This document shows positions 32,775 through 43,520 of a stretch of 64,000 bases of DNA, in pieces. The notes beneath the pieces are model-generated. The model saw only the letters and a list, made by a program, of their open reading frames with translations, ran no database searches and had not been told where the DNA came from. The stretch spans positions 73,179,174 through 73,243,173 of the forward strand of contig NC_080179.1 of the NCBI RefSeq assembly GCF_950295315.1, in the 5' to 3' direction. The DNA is from Erinaceus europaeus. Taxonomy: Eukaryota > Chordata > Mammalia > Eulipotyphla > Erinaceidae. The translations under genes were made by a program, and so were the position numbers. The stretch's first letter is position 1. Each line of letters opens with the position of its first letter.

Positions 32775-34947
32775 GTTCATCAGAGATATTGGTCTGTAGT
32801 TTTCCTTTTTTGTTCTGTCCCTATCAGCTTTTGGTATCAGGGTGATGTTGGCTTCATAAAAGGTGGAAGGGAGTATTCCTGTTTCTTCAATCTTATGGAA
32901 TAGCTTAAGAAGTATGGGTATTAACTGTTTCCTGAAAGTTTTGTAGAATTCGTTTGTGAAGCCATCTGGTCCAGGACTTTTGTTGTTGGGGAGATTCTTA
33001 ATAACGGTTTCAATTTCTTTGTCTGTGATTGGTGCATTTAGATTTTGTAGTTCTTCTTGGTTCAGTTTTGGAAGTGCATAGGTTTCTAGGAATTGTTCCA
33101 TTTCTTCCAGATTCTCTAGCTTGGTGGCATATAGTTCTTTATAGAAGTTTCGCAGAATTCTCTGGATTTCTGTGGTGTCAGTTGTGATATCTCCTGCATC
33201 GTTTACAATTCTATTAATTTGAGTCTTCTCTCTTTTTTGTTTGGTGAGTCTGGCTAGGGGTTTGTCAATTTTGTTTAATCTTTCAAAGAACCAACATTTG
33301 GCTTCATTGATCTTTTGTATGGTTCTTTTATTTTCGATGTTGTTTATTTCTGCTCTAACTTTAGTGATTTCTGTCCTTCTGGTTGCTTTAGGGTTCCTTT
33401 GTTCCTCTTCCTCTAAGTCCTTGAGGTGTGTAGTAAGGTCGTTCATTTGGGCTTCTTCTTGGTGTTTAATATGTGATTGTATGGCTATAAGTTTCCCTCT
33501 CAGTACTGCTTTCGCTGTGGACAGAGCTAGAAGGAATTATGTTAAGTGAACTAAGTCAGAAAGATAAAGATGAGTATGGGATGATCCCACTCATCAACAG
33601 AAGCTGACTTAGAAGATCTGAAAGGGAAACTAAAAGCAGGACCTGATCAAATTGTAAGTAGGGCACCAAAGTAAAAACCCAGTGGTGAGGGGTAGACATG
33701 TAGCTTCCTGGGCCAGTGGGGGGTGGGAGTGGGCGGGAGGGATGGGTCACAGTCCTTTGGTGGTGGGAATGGTGTTTATGTACACTCCTAGCAAAATGTA
33801 GACATATAAATCAGTAGTTAATATGAGAGGGGGAAATCAATTGTATGTCTCAAAGTTTCTCAAAAGACAAACTGAATCTTTTTAATATATAGGCTATGTA
33901 TTTGATATGCGGACTCTCTCAAAAGCCTAGACCAAGTAGATTAGAAGCTTCCAATAGCACAGCTATATACAAGATACTGGATACTGTACAGCAAACCATA
34001 ACAAAGGGACTTTTCAAAGTTAATCCAATTAACAAATAATGTGATGATAATATTAACTATTGATTGTCTTTTTGAACCCTAAGACAGCAGGAACCACACA
34101 TCTTCACTATAGAGCCCCTACTCCCCCCAGTCCTGGAACCCTTGGATAGGGCCCACTTTCCCGTATGCATCTCCCAATCCAAACCAAATAATATTGCATC
34201 CGCCGATCACAACCTAACCAAAGCAACGATTGCCACCTCAACATGTTTCACCTCAGACTGTATCCAGAGACTTCACGTGTGGAATGACAACCCTTCAGCT
34301 TCATTACTTGGGTGAGACCTTTCCTTTAATAGTACACTCTAATTTCATCTCAGGTAGTTCACTTTCTAACAAAGTCCCATAACCTAGATATACACCAGTT
34401 TCTGTGAGAGAGAGCTTATGTGCACACGTATCCATAAACTACTGCAAAATATATACCTGAAAGCAGGATTACACTATAGTTTGCAGTGAGTACCTTCCTA
34501 ACACGTCCTCTCCACTATTCCAAGCTTGGGATCCATGATTGCTCAACAAATTGTTTGGCTTCATATGTTAACTCTCTTTTCAATCACCAGGTTCCAGATG
34601 CCACCAGGATGCTGGCTAGGCTTCCCTGGATTGAAGACCCCACCAATATGTCCTGGAGCTCAGCTTCCCCAGAGACACACCCTACTAGGGAAAGAGAGAG
34701 GCAGACTGGGGGTATGGACCGACCAGTCAACGCCCATGTTCAGCGGGGAAGCAATTACAGAAGCCAGACCTTCTACCTTCTGCAACCCTCAACGACCCTG
34801 GGTCCATGCTCCCAGAGGGATAGAGAATGGGAAAGCTACCATGGGAGGGGGTGGGTTATGGGGATTGGGTGTTGGGAATTGTGTGGAGTTGTACCCCCCC
34901 TACCTTATGCTTTTGTTCACTAATCCTTTCTTAAATAAAAAATTTTA
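32775..34947 (+). mobile_element. L1B LINE with 5' inversion, inserted in the provirus
   Basis: 32775-33519 is minus-strand ORF2 (frame 33446-32757: from [15 protein letters not shown] through the linker to NKSPGPDGF and RPISLMN). At about 33519 it switches to plus-strand sequence encoding the ORF2 C-terminus ([19 protein letters not shown], stop after NRS), then the complete ~1.3-kb L1B 3'UTR and A-tail. The TSD A9T4 (32762-32774, 34948-34960) matches L1 endonuclease preference. This copy ties the L1B 3'UTR to an L1 ORF2. Inverted arm plus deletion of the intervening ORF2 is the mark of twin priming. Confidence 0.92.
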
Positions 34948-34960
34948 AAAAAAAAATTTT

Positions 34961-36736
34961 TTCACCAAGAATGTCTGTTTTAAATTTGTGTGCTAACTTT
35001 GTTTTCACTAATGTGTGTTAACCCTCTGAAATAACTAGATTTTGTTTTAAGTTTTAAATAAGATTTAGTTAAGCTTAATGTGATTTTAAAGATCCTGACT
35101 TGTAGAGTTGGCACACCTTTACCAGACTAAAATATAAGACAGTTTCGTCCTTCTGATAGCTAATATCAGCATCAGTTCATTAGAGATTTTCTGAGATCTC
35201 TAGGCGTGGTGAGACGCCTCTGCAGTCTCTCACACTAAATATTCTAAATATCACCAGCACCCTAATACCAACTGCCACTGTAACAAATTCCGTGCTTAGT
35301 CTGGCTTTTTAATGACCCAGTCAGGGTAGAACAGTGGCCTTGCCAGGAATAAAGGGTTAAACATGATATTCCTGGCCTGATAAATTTTTTTTATTAGGCA
35401 GATGTGATTCAACAAAATTATTTAGTCTAATATTGTCATCTAAAATAAATGTAACAGTAAAAATTTATTTTTAAACATTTAAGCTATGAGGTTTATCTTA
35501 GCTTTTTAAGTGAAAGATCAATTAAGTTGTGTACCCACCCTTGTTTATAGCTGCCCTAAGGGTGTGATAAGCTTTGTGATAAACAAAGATTCTAACAAAC
35601 TAAGTTTAAAATTGTTTAAGTGATTAAAAAAAATAGTAAGCATTTTATCATGTTAACACATTAGGTATTGACTTTCTATAACATACTGGTATATTTTAAT
35701 AAAGAGCCTTCTAAAATCATATGAAGGAACTCAAGCCAATTCTAACCATTAAACTTCTAACTTGGTACACATTATTTTCTCTTAAGTAAATAATTATAGG
35801 TACAATCTACAGATGAAGAACCGACTGCTCATATGGTAAGATTTAAAGCTAAACTATTTTCTTTTTTATTTATGGGTGTGTGATGACTCCTAAAGTCACT
35901 CATATCCTAAAATTTTTTTTTCATTTTTTACAAGCGTCTTAAATTTTAACGCTTGACCTGCCATAGTGAGAGCACTTTACTGGCTCCTGCTTTGTTTAAT
36001 TAAGATCCTGCTATGCAGAATTTGAAGACTAATCCCCATTGATAAAAGCCAGTGCTCTCTGGCAGATTGATGTAACTCACCTGCCCATGTTTGGTAAACA
36101 ATTTTTTTTCTCAATTGGTACTTTTTCTAAATTTATGTGGGCTACAGCTCAAATAAGAAAAACTATAACCCTTAAGCTCAATTAATAAAAAAAAGAAGGG
36201 GAATGCACCCCCCAGTATTCAGTTGGCTAAAGTATCAATGAAGTAACTTTACTAAACCTTCTTAATATTTACAGAAATTTGAATTGTCCATTTATTATAT
36301 CTCATTGACAAAGCCACCCAATTTATAGAGACACATAGTCATAGAGACACATTTTTTTTCTTTTTTCTTTTTTCAATGCTGGAATGTTTGTTTTCCTTTT
36401 ATTATGGTGGATGACATTATTGCTCTTGGAAAATCCACAGAGTCCCTGTTGGCAAGTCCTTACCATTAAAGGACACCATGCCAGTATATACTCCAGCTAA
36501 CCTCACCAGCCCACCCAATTCTCTTTCTGCTGACCTAGTTTTCGTGTCAGTTCTTCTCTACCTGGTCCTTGCCTCCTAGTTTTTCTTATTCCACAGCTGA
36601 CCCTCTATGAAGAAGAAGAATTTCATCAGCTGGCGCTGACCCACCAGAGGACCAGACTTGCTGTTTCTTCCCCTGGACATCACATCAACTGACTGCATCC
36701 CTTAAACTTGCTGGTGGACTTTGGGACAATCTCTCT
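34961..36736 (+). other. Provirus interior, non-coding AT-rich
   Basis: Stop-dense in all plus frames; no protease, RT or integrase motif seen. TTTTTCTTATTCCACAG ending at 36596 is a good splice acceptor just before the env-derived segment. Either pol and gag were deleted and replaced by unrelated sequence, or this is a non-autonomous family with a non-coding interior. Confidence 0.6.
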
Positions 36737-37227
36737 ATGCTGCTGGACATATTGAAAATCAACTTCGACAGTCCATTTGACTTCACCTCTGACAGCTTGG
36801 AGCCTCTCCAGAGACAGATGAACTCCCTTGCCAAGGTGGTACTCCAGAACTGCCATGGTTTGGACTTGATTTATGCTAAATAGTGTGATCTTTGTCTAGA
36901 AAAATGTTGTTTCTTTTGTAAATGAAATTAGATTTGTAAAACCGAAATGTTAATATCTTGCACAAACTTAGCTGTGATATTAAGAATTCCTTTTCCCCTT
37001 TCAATACTAACTCCTGGTTCTCTTCTTCTTTAACTGCTTGGCTTCTACCTCTCCTAGGCCCTTTGCTAGCTATGGTAGCTCTATCGCTGATTATTCCTTG
37101 CCTCATTCAATTCCTCAAGAAACGCATACATGACATAATTAATGTTACAGTACAGAGAGTCTCAGTTCACCCTTACACTCGTATTCCTTTAGAGGAAAGA
37201 AATGCTCTAACTGACATTGATCCATAA
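36737..37227 (+). pseudogene. env transmembrane (TM) subunit remnant
   Basis: The TM subunit anchors the retroviral envelope and drives membrane fusion. A frame from 36737 runs 48 codons to a TAG at 36881 and contains LQNCHGLDLIY, the position of the conserved heptad-adjacent segment; a CC-containing stretch follows the stop. After a shift of frame, 36958-37227 is open for 89 codons and holds a hydrophobic span (about residues 18-52) with a basic KKR stop-transfer and a short cytoplasmic tail ending near the polypurine tract. The layout resembles gammaretrovirus / type D TM. No surface subunit or fusion peptide is recognisable. Broken by a stop and a frameshift; not functional. Confidence 0.75.
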
Positions 37228-37243
37228 ACACTTTTCATTAATT

Positions 37244-37261
37244 AAAGAAATTAGGAGGAGA
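37244..37261 (+). other. Polypurine tract
   Basis: AAAGAAATTAGGAGGAGA lies directly before the 3' LTR, where plus-strand DNA synthesis is primed in retroviruses; the purine core is AGGAGGAGA (37253-37261). Confidence 0.82.
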
Positions 37262-37990
37262 TGTTGGGAACATGTGTGAGCCTGATAGAGCTTAGGGAGA
37301 ACCACCCCCATCTTTGGATGGAGGTCTGAGAAGATAACCTCTTGGTAAGTCTCTCTCAACCGAGGTGAGCATAAGGGGGGAAACTCAGACTTGGTTCTTT
37401 CCTTCTTGACTCTCAGGCCCACAGATACCCCAGTACTTCCCTCCATTAACTGCAGGCCACATGGCCACAGATTCACTCATTCAAAGTCACCTACTGATCA
37501 CAGAAGAACACACCTTATCACACACTCCATCACACACCTCAGACCCCAGACAAGAGAGATTCCAAACTATATGGCCTTTTGATATTCATCTTCTCTCTGT
37601 CTCACCCTACGGGTTTAACCCCTATGCTTCTCTCAAATACCTTTGGATAATTAAGTTGCTTGTGTTATGGAAAATAACTGTCTTGTATCTCATCAATTCC
37701 TGTCATACCAACCCCCTACCTTAGGGGCATGCTGACTGTTAAGAAACCTGTAATTTCTGTCATATTGCAACAATAATTACCTCCATTGCTTTTCTATTTA
37801 ACTCATGTCCACTTTGCCAATAAACGGACTCTAGGATTCTGGGACTCTAAGGACTCAGTTTCTAGATTCACGCTAAGAGTCCCCTGGTGTCTTTTACTTC
37901 GTGTCACCCCTGTCGTGAGCGAGAAAGAACCAGCCCGATACCTTTCCCCTGGAGGACACCCTGCCGGAGGAGGAGAGAGACACCCCGAAA
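37262..37990 (+). mobile_element. Provirus 3' LTR
   Basis: 729 bp, same boundaries and length as the 5' LTR with three substitutions. It ends CCCCGAAA and is followed at once by ATCTATCTATC of the microsatellite. Confidence 0.93.
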
Positions 37991-38030
37991 ATCTATCTAT
38001 CTATTGTATGTCTGTCTATCTATCTATCTA
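37991..38030. repeat. TCTA microsatellite, right part
   Basis: Continuation of the array at 30974-31188 on the far side of the provirus; ends TCTATCCATGC. Confidence 0.85.
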
Positions 38031-38037
38031 TCCATGC

Positions 38038-38216
38038 AGGTCATGGGGCCCTGTGGTGGGGCACCTGGTAGAGTGCACATGTCACAATGTGAAAGAACTG
38101 ATCTTCAATTTCATGGTTCCCTGGAAGCTTCTTCATGAATGGTGAAAAAGTACTGCCTCCTTCTCTCTCTCTCTCTCTTTCCTGTCACTTTTTTTACTTC
38201 ATGTTTCTATCCAATT
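38038..38216 (+). mobile_element. SINE, decayed type I-like
   Basis: GGTGGGGCACCTGGTAGAGTGC head, GAATGGTGAAAAAGTACTGCC, a CTCTCTC run and AATTAATAAAAAAAATTAC tail. No TSD identified. Confidence 0.65.
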
Positions 38217-39509
38217 AATAAAAAAAATTACAAATAAAAGGTCATATTTATTTGTCTATTTACCATCAGTTCCTACCCTAGACTTGGCACAAAATGGGTT
38301 CACAACCATAATAAGTGTTTGATTCATAAAATCATAACAGAATGATATTGGCCTCTCAAGTTTACCCACATTGCAGAAATAGCTCCTGCACCTTTATCCC
38401 CTAGTTTATAGTTTTACACAATAAATGTCTTCATAATCATTCAGTTGAACATAGAAAGTCAATGCAAATTAGTCTGAGAAATATTTTATGATATTGCTTA
38501 TGTGTCATGAAGAGCTCTAAACAGAGACATAGGACAATGAATCTTTTCCTGCTGGAGATTTGAGTAAAGAATTAAAAAATATTCAACCTGTGATCATCAG
38601 GAGTTAACAGGAGATGAAAAATTTAAGGTTAAAGCATCCTCTGTTAATTCCTACTTATCTTGGGCAAATGTCATTTTATAATCATCACAGCAATAGCATT
38701 TATTGAATATCCTCTAAGTCTCTGACTTTAATATATAAGGGCTTCACTCTACTGACCTGTCCTTAAAAGGCTTTAATAAAGCTCATTATTTTTAATAGGG
38801 TGAGATAAGGTTGCACTGGAATGGAACTGACATAATCAGAAACAGGGAGCCAGGAGGAACATATGTGTAGAGCAGATATAATTAATAAGTAGCTACAGAA
38901 TGGAAGCATCACATTTTCTGAGGACCTTGTTATAACCATGAAAAGTATAATTCATAATATTACTGCAGCTTTCTATGAGTATCATCCAAAGAACTCAGAC
39001 TAGATTTGCTGATGATCAGTTTTATGAAATGATTCTCAAAAAAAATAATTTATATGGGTCAGAAAAGTATATAGCCAGTAGACTCAATTATTCTAGATTA
39101 TAGAGCTTTTTAAAGTTACCCAGACATCAGGCAAATATCTGGGGAGAAAATTAGTTGACAAGACACATATTATATGTACATTAACTTGCCTACACATTGG
39201 TGGGATGGCAGTTTCTCCCTCTTGTTTTCTTTCAATTTTTTGTTGTTTGGAAGCTATAATTATAGGGTGAAATTTAGATAAGGTGTGGTCTGTGGCAGCA
39301 AAGCCAAGGACTTTGAGAGGGTGGGGAGAGGAGGTTGAAAGGACATGGGGGACCCAGTGCAATGGTTTTATGGGTGTTATGTAGACACCTATTGCAGGAA
39401 TATTAGCTTCTAAAGAATACTATGTTTTCTTTAAAACAAAAAGAGATTGTTTATTGTTTTTAATTTCAAAAAAGACTTTTTGATGACTCTTCTTCTCGTT
39501 TCCCTCTTC
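38217..39509. other. Unassigned unique sequence
   Basis: About 1.3 kb without a recognised repeat, ORF of note or RNA gene. Confidence 0.55.
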
Positions 39510-39700
39510 CTTCTCTCCTTTCTGCCACTGTGTTATCACTGGAGCTTGGTACCTACATGATGATTCCATTCTCCCACTGGGCGTTTTTTTTTTTCCTCCC
39601 TTTTTTTGAAAGAAGATGAGAAGCAAAGATAGAGAGTGAGAAGGTGAGATACTTATGGCACTGCTCCATCACTCATGGAGTGTGATTTTGTCTGTGCTCC
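39510..39700 (-). mobile_element. SINE relic, type I-like
   Basis: GTGTTATCACTGGAGCTTGG matches the 3' module of type I SINEs on the minus strand; the rest, including CACTCATGGAGTG, is heavily decayed. Confidence 0.5.
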
Positions 39701-39928
39701 TCCTAGTCTTATCACTGTTTTTAATGGTCATTTCTAATTGTTCTCCAGCCCTATCTTTATTAATTAATTTATTTGTTTTCTAAAGCTGCTTCACATTCAT
39801 TCTACTGGCTTAGCAAATGCCTTTAGTTGAACTCATATATGTGAACTTCTTGGACTAATGAAAAGGTGCTGCAGTAAGAGATCAGCACATATCAAAATGT
39901 TACTGAAAATTATTCCAGAATTACAATC
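39701..39928. other. Unassigned sequence
   Basis: Short unclassified stretch left of the solo LTR. Confidence 0.45.
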
Positions 39929-39934
39929 ACCAAT

Positions 39935-40366
39935 TGTTGGGTAGTATGCCAGCTCCCCCGGCTTCTGTCTCTAATCCTGATTAACTAAGCACCGGCATGC
40001 CTGTATGGCATTGGTTTGATCCCACTCAAAGCTGCAGTCTATTTACATAAATCACTAACTAAGCACCACCCTCCCTCCAGGGCATTGGTGGTTCTGTGGT
40101 AGAATTCTCGCCTGCTCCACCCCCTCTCCTTGTCACACCCTAATTTTCCACCACTCTCTTTTCGCTCCACCCTTTCTACATCACATCCTGTTTACACCCT
40201 ACTTGGCAAGTATATATAAGGACAGGTCTGTGCGTTTTCAGTTTAGTTTAGTTTTAGCATAGCTTGGTTTATATTGCGCTGCGTTCTGTATGAATAAAGA
40301 GATACTGCGTACAACTCAACCATGAGTCCCTGGTTGTCTGTCTCTGCTCGTGAAGCTAGTCCAACA
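39935..40366 (+). mobile_element. Solo LTR, class II
   Basis: TGTTGGGTAGTATGCC to GCTAGTCCAACA, with 6-bp inverted ends TGTTGG/CCAACA and a perfect 6-bp duplication ACCAAT (39929-39934 and 40367-40372). A promoter-like TATATATAAGG near 40209-40219 and a polyadenylation signal GAATAAAGAG near 40290 mark the U3-R layout. Solo LTRs arise by recombination between the two LTRs of a provirus. Confidence 0.94.
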
Positions 40367-40372
40367 ACCAAT

Positions 40373-41475
40373 AATAATGATTTCAGTCCCTCAAAGAGAC
40401 AGCTTAAAGTAAGATGAAGACTGAGCTGGGACCCTACTCGGGGAGTCCTGAGATTCCCAAATAGACATGATAGGACTAAACCTCAAATAAATTCCTCTCT
40501 CCATTATTACTGGCCATCTACATCGGGAACAACAAAACAGACCCCTTTGTGGGCCCCCCATAGGACCTTGCCCTCAACTTGGATCAACAACGGTAGAGAA
40601 TGTTCCATCCTCCGAAGGGAGGCTAGACAACATACTCTATGCTACACCTGAGGAAGATGGGTCCTGATATTGGGGCAGCTTGGAATGTTCCTACTTATGA
40701 CCACAGAATGTGAGCTCAGATCTACAGGGATGCAGAGGTCACATAGGCTCCTAAGCTGAATATGGGCCCCAGATCACATCAAATCGATGGGGTTTACAGT
40801 CAACAATATCTATACACCTTTTTCATATTAGGGAGCTATTCTCTTCCTTGATTCAGCTTTCTGGTCCTTTTCCCAGCGTGACACCATCTCCCCAGACAAT
40901 AACTTGGATCCACCTGCATATCAGATTTCAGGCTCAGGGAACAAAAATAGTATAGCCACAGCTCTTTTGGAATATAACTAAAATATGCCTACTAAGTATC
41001 TACAAAAGGGAGACCTCCCCCACAACTCTTCATTCGCACTATTCTAGCCTTTAGGTTCATGATTAGTCAACAATTTGTTTGGCTTTTATGTTAACTCTCT
41101 TTTCAGCCACCAGGTTCTAGATGCTAGCATGATACCAACCAGACTTCCCTGGACAGACAACCCCACCTGGAGCTCTGCTTCCCCAGGGCCCCGCCCCACT
41201 AGGGAAAAAGAGACAGGCTGGGAGTATGGATCGACCTGTCAATGCTCATGTTCAAGCAGGGAAGCAATTACAGAAGCCAGACCTTCCACCTTCTGCATCC
41301 CACAATGACCCTGGGTCCATACCCAGAGGGATAAAGAATAGGAAAGCCATCAGGAGATGGGATGGGATATGGAGTTCTGGTGGTGGGAACTGTGTGGAGT
41401 TGTACCCCTCTTATCCTACAGTTTTGTCAATATTTCCTTTTTATAAACAAGAAATAAGAGAATAAAAATAAATAA
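40373..41475 (+). mobile_element. L1B/L1C-type 3'UTR, plus strand
   Basis: Right half (41060-41475) is the L1B terminal block: AACAATTTGTTTGGCTTTTA, CCACTAGGGAAAAAGAGAC, GTGGAGTTGTACCCCTCTTA and an AATAAATAAATAAA tail. The left half (40400-41050) is different from L1B proper but is shared with 27141-27200, so this is a distinct 3'UTR subfamily. The left edge is uncertain because of the LTR. Confidence 0.75.
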
Positions 41476-41480
41476 ATAAA

Positions 41481-42115
41481 AAGATTGAGGGGCTAAGGAG
41501 CAATGCTGGGTTTGTAAAAACAAGATTAGCGATGATAACTTTGCTTGTATTAATAAATGACTAGGAATAATTTAAATGTCTACCAACAGTGAACCAGTTA
41601 CCAAATCATAATACATTCATACAAAAGATTAAATTACCATAGAAAAAACCAAAGGGTTTTCTTCTAAGTTACCACTGAAAATTAACAACTTAAAAAATAA
41701 GTCTTAAGGTATATTGAGTGATAGCAGATTGTGTTTAAATAAAACTATAGGGCTGGTAAAATAAGTAACCTGGGAAGTATGTCTGCTTTCATGGCATTGG
41801 AGAAAATTTCAGTGCTGTGTTATATCTCCTTGTCTCTCTCTATGAAAAAGAGTTGACCCAGAACTGTGAAACTTTGATTGTGATGATAAAAGAAAACAAC
41901 TATTAGATACGTATGTACACACACATACACACACACACACATGCATTTGCTTTGTTTATTCTTGTGATTTTTTCTTTCATGACAACAAAATCTACTAACA
42001 CTGATTGCTAACATTTGGAGTTTGAACCATACAATTTTAATTTTTTTAATAAGTAAGTGTGATTTTAAAAATACTAGTTCAATGAAAAATGTAAGTGTTT
42101 TAATGCCAGAATTTG
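41481..42115. other. Unassigned sequence with CA repeat
   Basis: A short CA-rich run near 41917-41941; otherwise nothing recognised. Confidence 0.5.
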
Positions 42116-42530
42116 AAGCGTGGCTCCAGGACTTATAGGTTATATGAACCCCTACCTCCTACCTCCCCATACAGAATTTTGATCCATATTTGCAGAGGGG
42201 GAGAAATAATAGGGGAAGCTGGCCAGAGGACTTTGAACTCCAATTCCATCAAGACCCAGAGAGATTAAAGGAATAAATAAAGGATGTGTGGAAGTAGTTA
42301 TAGGTGTTGGTGTGACTTAGAAAGGAAGATAAGGCAGGACCATAGAAAAAATGGGCAAAAAAATATAGAAATACAGACAGATAGTTATAGAAATGTTAGT
42401 CAACCCATATGTGCAACCTTGGGAGAACTACAGTAGCTTCCAATGGAGGGAATGGTGTGGAATTATACTCCTGTTATCTTATAATTTTGTAAGTCAATAT
42501 TAAGTCACTAATACAATTAAAAACTAAACG
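42116..42530 (+). mobile_element. L1C 3'UTR
   Basis: Same landmarks as 6350-6940: TTTGAACTCCAATTCCATCA, GTGTGACTTAGAAAGGAAG, TTCCAATGGAGGGAATGG, CTGTTATCTTATAATTTTGT and an A-rich end. Confidence 0.7.
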
Positions 42531-42789
42531 AAGAATTGGTATTGGCATACCCTTGCCATATATTAAAATAGCCCATCTGGTGCAAGACAGTTTGTTTCCT
42601 TCTGAAGTTGCATGTTGGGTTACGTTCTAAAATATTTTGTTCTTGTGTAAACATTTCCTCACTCATCTAAACAATGCCAGTATGGGTGGTCTTAGTTCCG
42701 GGTTCTAGTAGTTGCATTATATTCATGAACATGATTCTCTATCTTCCAAGGAAAGGGGGAACAAAATGAAATTTGACCATTAATTAACT

Positions 42790-43520
42790 GTACAAGGTTT
42801 TATATTAATGATTTAAAAGTATAATATAACTGGAGTATAATTCTACACTACACCCACTAAGTTCTGTGCTCCTTTCCACCTCTGAGATAACTACCATAGT
42901 TCTCACAAGGTCTTAGAGATGGGTTGGCCATTCTCTAGTTGTCTATTACCTCCTTAATCACCTCCAGTTCCATTTATTTTCTCACGTGGTCTTATTTTTT
43001 TTAGTTGTCACCAGGATAATTGCTGAGGCTAGCTGCCTACACAACGAATCCATCACTTCTAGAAGGATTATTTTTTTCATCTTCTTTTTTTATCAAGACA
43101 GGGAGAAATTGAGAGGTTGAAGAGATAGAAATGGAGAAAGAGAAATGCCTACAGATCTACTTCACCACTAGTGAAGCTTCCCCACTGCAAGTGGGGAGTG
43201 AGGGTTTGAACCTGAATCCTTGCACATAGTAAACTGTGTGTTCAGCCAGTTATGCCACCACCAATGTGTTACAGTATGTCCACTGAGTATATGCTCCATA
43301 TGTTCTTTATCCAATCATCCATCAATGGACATTGAGGTTGCTTCCATATTTTGACTATTGTGAGTAAAACCACATAACAATGTTTAGAAGAATCAGTCAA
43401 AATTGATTTTAAAATTGAGTAACCAGGAACTGATAACAAAACACTGCAATATAAAATGCCATGCATTAAGAAATGAGTAAATCTGCTGTCAATGTAAGTG
43501 ACCAGCAAAATAGACCATGA
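42790..43520 (-). mobile_element. Old L1 fragment (interrupted by a SINE)
   Basis: The minus-strand frame near 43269-43400 contains KIWKQPQCPLMDDW, recognisable as the L1 ORF2 C-terminal WKQPRCPTTDEW segment of younger copies; 42790-43000 resembles decayed 3'UTR. Confidence 0.6.
43005..43262 (-). mobile_element. tRNA-derived SINE, type I
   Basis: Complement has GGTTCAAACCCTCACTCCCC (box B), GTGAAGTAGATCTGTAGGC and the 3' module; older and more diverged than the TSD-flanked copies. Confidence 0.8.

Larger units (their letters stand above)
31189..37990 (+). mobile_element. Endogenous betaretrovirus-like provirus, internally deleted
   Basis: 5' LTR (31189-31917), primer-binding site (31920-31939), leader, a largely non-coding interior, env transmembrane remnant, polypurine tract (37244-37261) and 3' LTR (37262-37990). 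The two 729-bp LTRs differ at three positions by eye, implying a recent insertion. An L1B (32775-34947) jumped into it, so the true provirus is ~4.6 kb with ~3.2 kb of interior. No gag or pol frame is detectable, so it needed help from another virus to move. The left flank ends ATCTATC and the right begins ATCTATC, but repeat phase hides the exact duplication length. Confidence 0.92.

Noticed and set aside
36958..37227. Functional co-opted envelope (syncytin-like) gene
   Set aside because: Only the TM end remains, with a stop and a frameshift upstream and no surface subunit or fusion peptide.
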